Assembly (NCBI GenBank): GCA_009176605.1
Contig: SEYY01005251.1
Span: 1-22,500 of the forward strand
Origin: Armadillidium nasatum
Lineage: Eukaryota; Arthropoda; Malacostraca; Isopoda; Armadillidiidae
DNA length: 22,500 nt
Reading direction: 5' to 3'
In this document: positions 1 through 16,164 of the stretch, in pieces
Numbering within the stretch: the first letter of the stretch is position 1
Layout: each line of letters starts with the position of its first letter
Notes under the pieces: generated by a model
Database searches by the model: none
Told to the model about the DNA's origin: nothing
The model's input: only the letters and a program-made list of their open reading frames with translations
Program-made: the position numbers and the translations under genes

Positions 1-1311
1 TAGCTTCGACATTTATAACATTTACATCATTACATTCAAAAACATTATTTGAAATTTCATTTTCTCTACTCAAATGAGAAGGTGAAAGAGAGTGCATCAC
101 AGGCCTTTGTTCCTGTCTAACCTGCGTAAAATTAACATTCGCATTCTTATTTCGTGACTGAGCTTTTGAAAAATTATGTCTAAAAGACCTATTCCTTTGA
201 TCATTTCTACTCTGAAATTGATTTTTATTACTATAGACTTGCAATGGAACATTTACATTTTGATATTGATTACACTTTTGTGAAATCTGAGCAGAATTAT
301 AATCTATTACTTTAATTCTAGATCTAGCTTCAGGAGCAAAAGGGTTCCATGAAGAATTTCGACATTTATAATTACTACCACGTCTGTGAGATTGATTGCA
401 GAAAGTACAATACTGAGGAAAAATGCATTGATTAGTAGCATGACCTATTGATTCACAATTCTTACAAAAAAGTTTATAATTAACTTGTTTTTCACGAACA
501 GTATTTATAGAACTTACATTTGAGACTGCAAAATTTGAACTTGAATATTTATTATGAGACCTTTTCTACATTAGGAAGATTACTTGAACTCTGAGTTGCA
601 AATACAGAACAGGATTTATCAAAATCTGATGCCCTAGAAGAAGAAGATGCTAACTTACCAATATTCAGGCTTTGCGACTTCCCTAAATAAGTTTGAATTT
701 GTTTAGGAACTGAATTATTAATGTCAAAGTTCTCTTTTAGAACTTTGTGAAAGCTAGGTTTTGAATTAGCATACAAATTTGAAAATAAAATTAATTTTCT
801 TTGCTCATCAGAAAATTCAACACCATATTGTGATAATGCAGAGTCAAAGAAATCCTGTAAAGATTTTTGAGATTCAGTAAGATATTCTGGAAGAGAGAGT
901 TTATTATCCCATTTAATATTAACTAAATTAATATAAGTATCGAAACAATGAACTGAAGATAAAGGGTTTAAACAGCAAAGAATATTTTCCTTAAATTCTT
1001 CCCATGTTCTGGCATTTAAAAGTTCTGGAGTAGCATTAATTAATGACGTTACAAAACCAGTCTTATGATCTATAAACCTATTATAAAGCCTTAACTTTTC
1101 TGCATCTGAAACTATACCTTCCTCTGCAAAATAATTATCTAAGAGATTGACCCAAGCTTTGACTAGAAATTCCTATCCAACTGTTATTTTTAAAACCAAC
1201 TAGAAGGGGAATACAAGGAATTGTGTGTGTAAGCCGGTCAATATTAATGGATTGTCTCACATTGGATTCATTAACATTACCTAAGTTATTAGAATTATCA
1301 CCTACAGACAT
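1..1311 (-). pseudogene. Broken gag of an LTR retroelement with two zinc knuckles, partial at left edge
   Basis: Gag is the structural protein that packages retroelement RNA into cytoplasmic particles. Reading the minus strand from an ATG at 1311-1309, coding sequence continues to position 1 in three successive frames. The frame changes lie near 1165-1172 and near 545-556, each consistent with a small indel. The middle segment (about 1170-552) has the capsid-like composition of retroelement Gag, with a TWEEF...L...P pattern common there. The last segment carries a canonical CX2CX4HX4C zinc knuckle (codons 466-425), then a second Cys/His cluster spaced CX2CX3HX7C (409-362), then a basic Asn/Gln/Arg-rich tail suited to RNA binding. 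Protease and pol would lie beyond the left edge. No LTR or primer-binding site could be fixed upstream. The order and the knuckles suggest Ty3/gypsy, but the clade is undecided. It is unrelated to the plus-strand element at 11978-16204. Confidence 0.75.
425..466 (-). other. CCHC zinc knuckle of the minus-strand gag
   Basis: The 14-residue run from the Cys codon at 466-464 to the Cys codon at 427-425 has exact CX2CX4HX4C spacing. This is the nucleocapsid zinc knuckle that binds genomic RNA in retroviruses and LTR retrotransposons. All four metal ligands are present. Confidence 0.85.
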
Positions 1312-1608
1312 ATTTTATAAATGTAAAAGTATAAAATAATAAGTAATAAAATGAATAAGCTATCTAATGGCAATTAATGGACAGACTACTGAATCAAACT
1401 CAATATGCTTCGTGAATAATATACTCGTTCTCCAACTGTTGCTCCTCTTCACTTTTCTCAATCCAATTGTGTCCTCTGAAAGTTTTGATCTTCAAATAAT
1501 ATTCACCATATAACTGAAAAGCATCAAAAAATATTTGTAAAATTTGTTACTGATATATATATATATATTAATAATAATAATTATATAATTATATCTATAA
1601 TTTATAAT

Positions 1609-1650
<42 letters not shown>

Positions 1651-1992
1651 AAAAAAAAATTTTTTAACCCAAAAATTTATAATAGAAAAAAAAAAAAAAA
1701 TCCTACACAATACAAAATATCCTGCAAGAATGACCCACGTATTGAAGAATGCTGAGAAATATATAAATATAACCCACCAAATGAATGACTCACACAATGA
1801 AGTTCAAAAGAATAAATAATTAGAACTATAATAAATAAAAACTCAATTTACAAGCCAATATAAAATTTTTCAGCTTGAGAAAAAAATAAAAAAAAAAAAA
1901 AATTTAAATTTTTTTTTTTATTTATTTAGTATTTAAACATTTATAAATATTTATATATATTGATTTAAATTTATATATATAATTAATATAAA

Positions 1993-2050
<58 letters not shown>

Positions 2051-2411
2051 AAAGAAATATATATATACTAAACTGTGAGAAATCATACACCATATGTTTA
2101 TTTATACTGTAAAATATGAAATTATACTGTGGCCAAAACAGAAATTAAGCCCAGTTGTCAAATCAGCTGCGACAGATAATAATAATAATAATAATAATTT
2201 TTTTTTTTTTATAATAATTAATTTTTTACTGCCTAATTTTCGCAAAGAAAATTTATATCAACGATACTATAAATAGAAATATGCAATACTAATTTAATAT
2301 TAATTCTCTTCCGTAATACAAACCCACAAAAGAAGAGAATATATATTAAATATATAAATAAATTATATCACGTAAAAATACATTTACGAGTGACCCTGTT
2401 GAAGGCTAGAA
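1312..2411. other. AT-rich non-coding region upstream of gag, with short (AT)n tracts
   Basis: No convincing coding sequence on either strand. It lies on the 5' side of the minus-strand gag, so it should hold that element's leader and possibly its LTR, but neither TG...CA ends nor a primer-binding site could be confirmed. It contains (AT)n at about 1612-1646 and 1999-2048, an (AAT)n tract at about 2176-2199 followed by a poly-T run, and several poly-A/poly-T runs. Confidence 0.6.
1999..2048. repeat. (AT)n microsatellite
   Basis: Uninterrupted TA dinucleotides for about 50 bp, ending at a unique AT-rich segment. Confidence 0.95.
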
Positions 2412-2510
2412 TACGTCACGCACATACGTCACAGAGAGAGAGATGCCGGCGCCAATAAGATAGCAGCATGAAAAAGACGCTACTGACGTCACAAGACACC
2501 CATGCCGGAG
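2412..2510. promoter_or_regulatory. Cluster of CRE-like motifs in a diverged 60-bp duplication
   Basis: TACGTCAC occurs at 2412-2419 and 2425-2432, and the palindromic CRE core TGACGTCA at 2484-2491. ATGCCGG occurs at 2442-2448 and 2502-2508. The ACGTCAC and ATGCCGG pairs are both exactly 60 bp apart (2426/2486 and 2442/2502), so this is an old tandem duplication. The segment is much richer in GC than its surroundings. CRE-type sites bind CREB/ATF bZIP factors, so a promoter role is possible, perhaps for the minus-strand retroelement, but no transcript start can be shown. Confidence 0.35.
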
Positions 2511-3710
2511 CGAATCAAAAAAACAGGAAATATTTCAAGCGCGAAAATATTACGTAATATAATAAAGAGACTAATTATATAATTTTACATATAATTAACA
2601 CCAAATATCAAGCCAAAATTTATAATAAAAGAAAATCAATGTATGAAATACAGATACTTAACAAAATATCCAATAAAAGTGCAAAACTGCTTCCAAATCT
2701 TCTTCAACTGACACCGAAACTTCGACCGTTCCACGAAAACTTCAATATTCTACAGCGTTCCACGAAAATCTTGAGATATATCTTCAATGGAGGCGAACAT
2801 CAATCTTAGATTTAAAATGGAATCCTTTTTCTAATAAGACATCCGAATGATGACACAATCTTGGAGATGAAAATTAAACATGAAGACAAGCTTACCATGA
2901 AGAATCATAAGGCAAAAGACATCCAAAATTATTTTTTTAAAGAAACCTCAAACTGCCTCAACTCTTAGACGACGCCATCTTAATATAGTCAACGTAATGG
3001 CGAAGAGAAAAATTTTGTTTCTTGAGAAAGTTATTTCTTTTTGCTTTTAATTTTTATAAATACATTAATAAATCACGGCTAATAAACACAATTGTCACTT
3101 GGTCGCCATTTTCGAAAGGTTTTTCTTTCCTTTCTTTCGTTTCTTTGCAAATTTCACAAATTACGATAGTTCAAAGATGCAGATTCGATGAGAGGAAACA
3201 ACTTTCTTGTCAGAATAAATCTTTATTAAGTAAATTTCCTTACAAGTTAATTGTCACAAGATTTCACTTTTACATAAGAAACGTTATATAAAAAGAATTA
3301 TAAAATGTTAAGATATTGTAGCCACTAAAGATATTAAAGATATAGCCGTGATCGTCACAATGAACTTAAAGCAAAATAATTCTTACTGCAATACAGTATC
3401 GTCAGGATATATATAAAATAATGCAGTATAATCTGCGAGCATAAATTATTTGAATATAAATAAAAGTAATTATTAAGTAATAACTTAATAACTCTAAAAT
3501 TGTTTTATAACTAAAGAATAACAAAAGAATAACTGTGGGCTGAAAAAAATAAAATATAATTAATTAAATAATATAAATAAATAAATATATTAATATGTAA
3601 GCACAGACAACCTAACACAACGAATGCGTAATACAGACTGCTAGCCTCACACGTTTAAAATTACCTTCTAGCAATTTGCTTGCGTAATTTTTACAAACAT
3701 ATTACATAGT
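2511..3710. other. Non-coding AT-rich region
   Basis: Nothing coding is supported; the open frames on the plus strand here have no family signature. A short repeat, CGTTCCACGAAAA, appears twice near 2727 and 2755. The remainder is unique AT-rich sequence with A and T runs. Confidence 0.6.
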
Positions 3711-3711
3711 A

Positions 3712-3713
<2 letters not shown>

Positions 3714-3758
<45 letters not shown>
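3714..3758. repeat. (AAT)n microsatellite
   Basis: About 15 AAT units, followed after a short AT-rich spacer and a T run by a long (AT)n tract. Confidence 0.95.
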
Positions 3759-3760
<2 letters not shown>

Positions 3761-3794
3761 TAAATTAAAATTTATATTATTTTATTTTTTTTTT

Positions 3795-6033
<2,239 letters not shown>

Positions 6034-6034
6034 A

Positions 6035-6079
6035 GGGGCTCCTCGTGGTAAAATTTATAGGTGGTTGCATCTGACATTT
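6035..6079. repeat. Duplicated module, copy 2
   Basis: Near-identical to the module at 5846: GGGGCTCCTCGTGGTAAAA, then a shared core, then a (CA)n tail. Module plus CA plus AT forms a 189-bp unit, so the copy probably arose by tandem duplication or unequal exchange within the AT arrays. Confidence 0.85.
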
Positions 6080-6694
<615 letters not shown>

Positions 6695-6786
<92 letters not shown>

Positions 6787-6881
6787 TAATAATAATAATA
6801 ATGATAATAATAATAATAAATATTAATAATAATAATAAACGATAATAAAAATAGCAATAATAATAATAAACAATAATAAAA

Positions 6882-6919
<38 letters not shown>

Positions 6920-6926
6920 TATTATT
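6695..6926. repeat. Interrupted (AAT)n array
   Basis: Mostly AAT units with ATG, AAACG and AATAGC interruptions, turning into ATT units at its right edge where dispersed repeat copy 2 begins. The same arrangement precedes copy 1. Confidence 0.93.
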
Positions 6927-7091
6927 AAGTATAAGTATAATAATAATAAATATAAAAATATTCTAAACAGTGAAGATCAAAAATTAAAATAAGTATAATT
7001 GTCTTAAAATTTCTTTCAAAATGTTTCTTGCACTATAAACGAAAGTTTGTACGGTCAATTGCATTTCATTTGCAACCGCATCGTTCTAATA
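6919..7091 (+). repeat. Dispersed repeat, copy 2
   Basis: Second copy of the repeat at 4788-4959, same orientation. Here the sequence continues beyond the shared part (GAAACGATCGAGCGGCAAGC...) where copy 1 is replaced by (AT)n, so copy 2 may preserve the original flank. Confidence 0.85.
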
Positions 7092-8745
<1,654 letters not shown>

Positions 8746-8901
8746 TTTAATTTCTTCCATTGAAACTTTATTGTTGGGAAGGAGTGGTAAAATTCATCAT
8801 AAAAGATGGAAGTGTTGAGCCACTGGACATAAATGGCAACTTTTTTGGAATTTAATGTTGCCTTTCCTTTGCATAATGTAGCCTAATATCGCTACATATA
8901 T

Positions 8902-9590
<689 letters not shown>

Positions 9591-9873
9591 TTAAGAAGCT
9601 TTCTGAGATTCGATATTTTTTATATCGATATTTTGAAATTTCGATTTTAATCGGTATCTCATTGCAACGTTCTTGTATAGGTTAGGCCTGTATTTTACGA
9701 CAACTTCGGTAGTTCAGGTTATGATAAGTTGAACTAAGTACGCTAGAAAACTAAATAATAATAATTATAAAAATAATTAGAATAATATTTGAATTGGCAT
9801 TTCGATGTTTCGATATATCGATATTTTGGAATATCGATATTTTCCAAATGTCGAAACTCAGAAAGCTTCTTAA
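9591..9873. mobile_element. MITE-like element with inverted ends, TTAA-bordered
   Basis: The left end TTAAGAAGCTTTCTGAG (9591-9607) is exactly inverted at the right end (9857-9873). Similarity between the arms continues inward for at least another 10 bases with a few mismatches. TTAA forms both outermost tetranucleotides, as expected for a target site duplicated by a piggyBac- or Kolobok-type transposase, so the true inverted repeat would begin GAAGCTTTCTGAG. Both arms hold repeated ATATCGATATT motifs. There is no coding capacity, and the length of about 283 bp fits a miniature inverted-repeat element. A simple inverted duplication remains possible. Confidence 0.6.
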
Positions 9874-10242
<369 letters not shown>

Positions 10243-10394
10243 GGGAATAACCTATTCGAGGAGGGAAACTTTCTAGGAGTGTTTTTTCATAAGATCTGCA
10301 TGAAATATCAAAACAGCGCCTTCAAGCAGCTGAGTCCTTCAGTTGCTCTACCCCTCTGCATATATAAATTCATATATTTCTTTTACGTTTTCCC

Positions 10395-10682
10395 TCATTT
10401 AGACCTACGGAATCTCTGCGGAGACAGCATCCTCTTCCACGCAGTCCTCTCCAAAATTACACCATCTTCCACCAACAATTGCATCTCGGACATTCCATGT
10501 CTTCTCAGGGCTCTCTCCGCGCCCTCCACGCATCTTCCCCTTGGTCTCCCTCTCGGCCTCACTCCCTCTACTCTCCACCTTCATCTTCTACTAGCAGTAT
10601 GTTCCCTCGGCATTCTTTCTATATTGCCCCACCATCTCAATCTAGACGAATCTCTCCTATTCAACACTGACACCACTCCAAC

Positions 10683-10774
<92 letters not shown>

Positions 10775-11935
10775 AATCATTCATTTCTGATTCTACCTCT
10801 CGTCGTCCTTCCCACCATCATCCTCAACAGCTTCATCTCAGCCACCTCGATCCTGTTTTCTTCCCTTGTAGTAAAACTCCAAGTTTCTTCACCATGATCA
10901 GTGTAGGTACCAGTATACAGTACTATCAAATATTTTCTTTTTCATTTTTGTATCCATCTCCCGGTTTTTTATAAATGGATACGGTGCTCTCACTGTTCTT
11001 CCATGTTCTTCTTGCACGTATCCTCCACCTTTCGTATACACACTTCCAAGGTACACAAACTGGTCGACATTTCTTAGTTTTATTTCAGTCAATGATGATC
11101 TCCACCTCCCTTTCCACTTCTCTACCAACTCTCATTATTACTGTTTTCTCTGTATTCATGTTCAAACCAACTCGTCCAAGATGTCTAGCGAAGGTCTCTA
11201 TAAGTCCTCTCAGTACGTCCACCTCTCCACTCCAACACGCCAGGTCATCTGCATACCCTATTATATCATCATCCATATTCGGAAGCTCCTCTTTAACTCA
11301 CCCGATCACCACAACTAAATTTGCTATTAATAGCAGGTTGGACAAGACACTTCCTTGTCTCACTCTTCTCCCCGCCTCAAACCACTTTTCTTTTCTGCAT
11401 CCGGTCCTCACTTTACACTCACAAAATTTGTTCAAGCTTTTTAATGTTCTCCTCATTCTCTCCTCCACATTAAAACTCCTTCAATATTCTCAATATTCTG
11501 GGTACTGAGTCAAACGCCTTTCTTAAATCCAAGAAGGCTATATATGTTGCTCTATTAAATACCCAATTCTCCTCTAGTATTATTCTTAAAGCGAACAACA
11601 GGTCTGATGTACTCCTGCCCTTTTTGTACTCATATTGTTTTTCTCCCAGCTGTATCTTTATCAATCCTCTTAATCTTTATTCTAGAATCCTTTTATATAC
11701 CTTCGCAATATGATCCAGCAAAGCAATTCCCCTATAGTTTCCACACTCTCCGGTGTCGTCCTTTCCTTTATTAATAGAGGAAGACAACTATTATCCCTCA
11801 TCTATTCATCTCCATCTCTTCCCTTACATATTGTTCTTAACCTTCAGTTTCGTCAACTTCCACATTTATTATTCTCTGAAATATTCAGTCCATCTCTTTC
11901 ACTTCTTCCTGTGCTGTAAGTACTTCACCTTCTTT
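10395..11935 (-). pseudogene. RTE-like non-LTR retrotransposon, broken reverse transcriptase and C-terminal region
   Basis: Non-LTR reverse transcriptases copy their RNA directly at a nicked chromosomal target. On the minus strand, fragments in several frames follow the family order. A linker region (about 11930-11840) comes first, then RT finger blocks (GIIV..., degenerate, about 11790-11700). Palm motif A with FLDLRKAFDSVPR lies within 11664-11470, RVRQGSVLS near 11370, and the catalytic YADD at 11255-11244. Next come an FVYLGSVYTKGG block (about 11060) and an [19 protein letters not shown] block (about 10880-10800). The C-terminal GRPRG-containing block ends at a TGA at 10397-10395. The endonuclease domain is missing, so the copy is 5'-truncated, and parts of the palm are deleted. 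A (GA)n tract sits inside the coding frame. The blocks match arthropod 'endonuclease-reverse transcriptase' RTE-type elements; the exact clade is inferred. Confidence 0.8.
10686..10773. repeat. (CT)n microsatellite inside the LINE coding region
   Basis: Perfect CT dinucleotides of about 88 bp. On the LINE strand this reads GAGAGA, encoding alternating Glu-Arg. It lies between the RIRNE block and the RLRWWG block, where related elements have a charged Arg/Glu-rich linker, so it probably grew from native GAGA codons. Confidence 0.97.
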
Positions 11936-11977
11936 CTTTTTAATACTATAAAGCTTCTTTTTTGATTTTTTTTTTTA

Positions 11978-12376
11978 CGTTTGTTATCAGCAAATAAAAT
12001 TGAGTTTGAAAATCCAAAAATAAATAAATTGAAAGAAGTATTGGGACATAATACATATGAGCATATAAATAGGACACAACCTGGAATGCTGAAAGAAAAA
12101 TTATTCTATCAGTTGCCTCCTACAGTGGCCACATCTGTAAAACTCTTGATAAAATGCTCAAAAGATATAAACGAATTAGCAGAAATAGAAAAAGTAATGG
12201 AAGATGATCCATATGTAGGAATGAAACTAAATAAATTTTCAAATTTTGCCTTTCCTGCTTACCAGCCTGCACATTCAGACATTTCGTCAGTTAGACAATT
12301 TGAAGTGGCTCAAATGCAGGAGAGTATTCAGGCATTGATAAAAGAAGTACATGATTTACATAGAAGAGGTAAATGA
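11978..12376 (+). pseudogene. Partial gag of a CsRn1-like Ty3/gypsy element, 5'-truncated
   Basis: Gag forms the particle of the LTR retrotransposon. The frame opens inside a T-rich stretch without an ATG, so the N-terminal part is missing. The visible part has the LPP-x-V-A block followed by an LAEIE-like helix, seen in Gag of the CsRn1 group of Ty3/gypsy elements. The frame stops at 12376. The next frame starts at 12351, a 26-base overlap that could be the element's own gag-pol frameshift or a mutation. The expected Cys/His box of this group would fall near 12400-12480, but only its W/F and PP landmarks are visible; most metal ligands are absent. The fragment directly abuts the truncated 5' end of the opposite-strand LINE. 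Confidence 0.7.
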
Positions 12377-13380
12377 TCTGAAAAAAATAAGAGAAACACA
12401 AAGTAAAAATCCTCGCTGGTTTAATAGATGTGATGGGAATAGTTGTAATGGGTCCACAAGGAACATAAACCCTCCAAATATTATAACAGCTGATCCTATT
12501 TTAACCAAATCTAGTCTCAAACCACTGCAGCCTATAAACCCAAATTATAAACCTAAAAATATTAAAATTAATGGGTTTGTACACTGTACACTGTACTGTA
12601 CTGATTCCCAAATCATGAATAATAAATATATCCCTTTAAATAGTTCTTATAATATGTGCATGTATCAAAATAACTCATCAATGCTTAACCCAAGTGCTAA
12701 TGTATGTGCAGTCTCATCCCAAGAGTCCATAAATAAGCCTACTTCATTAATTAAAATCAATTGTGTAAGAAATAGAATCTGTTTTATTTGGGATACAGGA
12801 GCTATTTGTAGTATATTGAAAGCTACAGATGAAGACAAAAAAAATGCTCCAATAGGTCACTTTCTTGCAGCAAATAACACATCCATAAATGTTTATGGGA
12901 AGAAAACTTTGAAAATAGATTTTGGAATAAGAAGAAGCTATGAACATATCTTTTATATCGCAGAAACAAAAATCAATATTTTAGGTATTGACTTTTTAAC
13001 AAAACACAAGTTTATAATAGATTTTAATACTAAAAATATAATTGATGGGGTTACTAAAATACAGCTTCCCTTCCCCCAAGAGTTAGAATGTTGTGAAGAC
13101 ACTGTTTTGTTACATACTGTGTCATATAAACCAAACTTGCCATCTTGTTCTTCAGATTACACAGAGTTATTAGAAAATTACTCCCATATTTTTAGTGAAG
13201 ATGATAATAGTGATATCCAGGAAATAATAAATAATAACACTCAGCATGATAGTATGGGTTTAAATGAGTTAGAATTGAAGGCACTAGAAGAGGTTCAGCC
13301 TTATAAAATATATGTTGAGGGTCCACCTATTAACATTAAAGCAAGAAGAATACCTACAAAATTATATAAAGATGCCAAGA
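12351..13380 (+). pseudogene. Retroelement protease region (pol N-terminal part)
   Basis: The aspartic protease cleaves the retroelement Gag-Pol polyprotein. The active-site triad with its following residue, DTGA, is encoded at 12792-12803, preceded by hydrophobic FIW. The second signature ILGIDFL, near 12980-13000, is the typical Ty3/gypsy retropepsin ILG block. After about 130 further residues comes the linker into reverse transcriptase (KARRIP block near 13345). The frame breaks near 13376-13382: the original frame reaches a TAG at 13398-13400, while reverse transcriptase continues in another frame. Protease and linker are otherwise open, which suggests a moderately young copy. Confidence 0.8.
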
Positions 13381-13381
13381 T

Positions 13382-14044
13382 GAGATACATAGTTTACTAG
13401 CCAAAGGTGTTCTAGTACCTTCAAGGTCTGAATGGGGCTTTCCCATCTCTGTTCTTAAGAAACAGAATGGGGGGACAAGAATTGTTGCAAACCTTCGGTT
13501 ACTAAATAGTAGAACAAAACGTGACAATTATAACATATCACATATAAATGATTTTATTAATATACTTCACGGAAGAAAAATTTTCTCAGTTTTAGATATT
13601 CGTAAGGCATTTTATAGTTTGAAATTGGCCTCAGAATGTTATAAATACCTTACAATAAATACACCCTTTGGTTCTTATTCTTATACTAGGATTGTAGAAG
13701 GGTTACATGCCTCACCATCAGCCTTTTCAAAATATATTAATATAATTTTAAGTCGTATTGAAAATATTTATGTCTATGTTGATGATGTTATAGTAGCTAC
13801 TAGATCACCTGAAGAGCATAGGCAAACACTTGAAAAAATTTTCCATAGGCTCTCTCTGTTTGGACTCAAGCTAAACCCAGATAAATGTGTTATAGCTAAA
13901 GAAAAAGTTACTTATTTGGGTTTTGATATTGAGCAAAATAGTTTATTACCAAACAAAGAGAGAACTGAAGCACTCAGCCAAATTCCTAAGCCAAAAAATA
14001 TAAAGCAGTTAAGAAGGATTCATAGGAAGTCTCAATTATTTTAA
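13382..14044 (+). pseudogene. Ty3/gypsy reverse transcriptase domain
   Basis: Reverse transcriptase makes cDNA from the element RNA. The domain runs from a GVLVPS...WGFPI start (about 13409) through the VLDIRKAF palm block (about 13590) and LKLNPDKC (about 13869) to TYLGFDI (about 13911). The catalytic YVDD box lies at 13775-13786. HIND and LHGRKIFS upstream of the palm resemble the CsRn1 group. The frame is lost near 14018, where the LRRFIG-type block continues in a different frame. All catalytic aspartates are present, but the polyprotein cannot be made as it stands. Confidence 0.88.
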
Positions 14045-14463
14045 AAAGTCTTACTGGGATATTAGTGCCACTCTTGGCATACTTGAAGGGTTCACCATAA
14101 TCACAGAAAAAAGTAGGATGGAACTCTGAAGCTGAACAAGCTTTTGAGAAAGCTAAACAAGCATTACAACTGGCAGTACCTTTAACATTTCCAAGCTCAG
14201 AAGCTCTCTTATCTTTATATACTGATGCATCAGATAAGGCCATTTCCGGAGTATTAATCTCATCAGAAAATGGTATTAATAAACCATTAGCATTTTACAG
14301 CACATCTTTATCAAAGTCTGAATATAATTATTCAATTTTTAGTAAAGAACTTTTAGCTATAGTCAAATCATTGAAAAAGTTCACACATTTTATAGAGGGA
14401 AGATCCGTTCAAGTATACTGTGACAATTTATCTGTAGCACAATCTGTTAAAAAAAACAACTGA
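14019..14463 (+). pseudogene. RT thumb and RNase H domain
   Basis: RNase H removes the RNA strand of the RNA:DNA hybrid. The segment uses two frames: one from about 14019 to 14095 (SLNYFKK block), then another from about 14087-14101 to a TGA at 14461-14463. The RNase H acidic residues are visible: Asp in YTDAS (codon 14224-14226), Glu in the SKELLA block (14347-14349) and Asp in YCDN (14422-14424). The domain runs into the connection region, which resumes in another frame at 14477. Confidence 0.82.
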
Positions 14464-14476
14464 CAGCAAAAATCTG

Positions 14477-15200
<724 letters not shown>

Positions 15201-15201
15201 T

Positions 15202-15858
15202 TGTGATCCTTGTCTACGAACTAAGATGTGTAAAAATATAAGCCCTCCATATGAAAAATTTGCACCTGTTGGCCACAAGTTTGAAGTTGTCCATTTGGAT
15301 ATTTTAAAATTACCAGAGGTTAAAGGGTACAAGTATCTATTAACATTGATAGATAGATACAGCAGATATCCTTATGCATATCCTTTAAAAAATATAGAAG
15401 CAAAAACCATTACAGATACACTGGTAAAGGAATTTTTACCCATTGCAGGCGTAGTGAACACATTTGTTACAGACAGAGGTGCTCAGTTTTCAAGTGAAAT
15501 TTTTAAAGCGGTTTGTGAAAATTTGGGATCAAACCACCGCTATACAACGGCTCAATGTCCCCAAAGTAATGGTCTTATTGAGAATTTCCACAAGACACTT
15601 TTGTCAACATTCAGAACAATGTTAACTGAAATCTTTAATACAAGCTGGTTGGAACTATTACCATTTTCACTTATTTGTCTTCGGACATCCCCATTTGATG
15701 ATTGCGGCCTCTCACCTACGCTACTGATGTATTGGACAGAATATAAGAATTCCTGGTGCATTGATAGAGCCTCCAAATATTCCTTGGGCAATGGAACATC
15801 AAACTTATGCAGAAAAATTACAAACATTTTTCTCCATGCCTTTGTCTCCAAAATTTAA
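15202..15858 (+). pseudogene. Integrase catalytic core (DDE)
   Basis: Integrase inserts the element cDNA into the host chromosome. The DDE triad is complete: Asp in HLDI (codon 15298-15300), Asp in TDRGAQF (15472-15474) and Glu in NGLIENF (15580-15582). That gives 57 residues between the Asp residues and 35 between the second Asp and the Glu, the classic DX(n)DX35E spacing. LLTLIDRYSRYPYAYPL follows the first Asp, as in Ty3/gypsy integrases. The frame is lost near 15745-15760, after LSPTLLMYW; the remainder to the TAA at 15858 is out of frame with the family. Confidence 0.87.
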
Positions 15859-16089
15859 ATCAGTAAATTCAAAAGTATATGTGCCTAAGGCACTAGATGA
15901 ATGTAAATATATATTAATCAAGGATGCCCAATATGGAAAAAGTAAACTTGCCCCAGCATATCATGGTCCATATTCGGTCGTCAGAACATTGGGAAATAAC
16001 ATCTACTTTTGGAACAAGAACAGGATAGATTGTGTAAATAAAATTAATGTCAAGCCATATTTCAAAATTGAAGAGCTGGGGGATAATAA

Positions 16090-16164
<75 letters not shown>

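Noticed and set aside
1400-1440. Possible primer-binding site (TTGGAGAACGAG on the minus strand) upstream of the gag
   Set aside because: No tRNA 3' end could be matched with confidence, and no LTR boundary or second LTR is in the window.
3022-3291. 89-codon open frame on the plus strand
   Set aside because: No domain, no flanking support, and composition typical of AT-rich non-coding DNA.
10279-11508. Long plus-strand open frames with Ser/Leu-rich and Ser-Leu repeat sequence
   Set aside because: They are antisense shadows of the minus-strand LINE, and the Ser-Leu run is the (CT)n tract.
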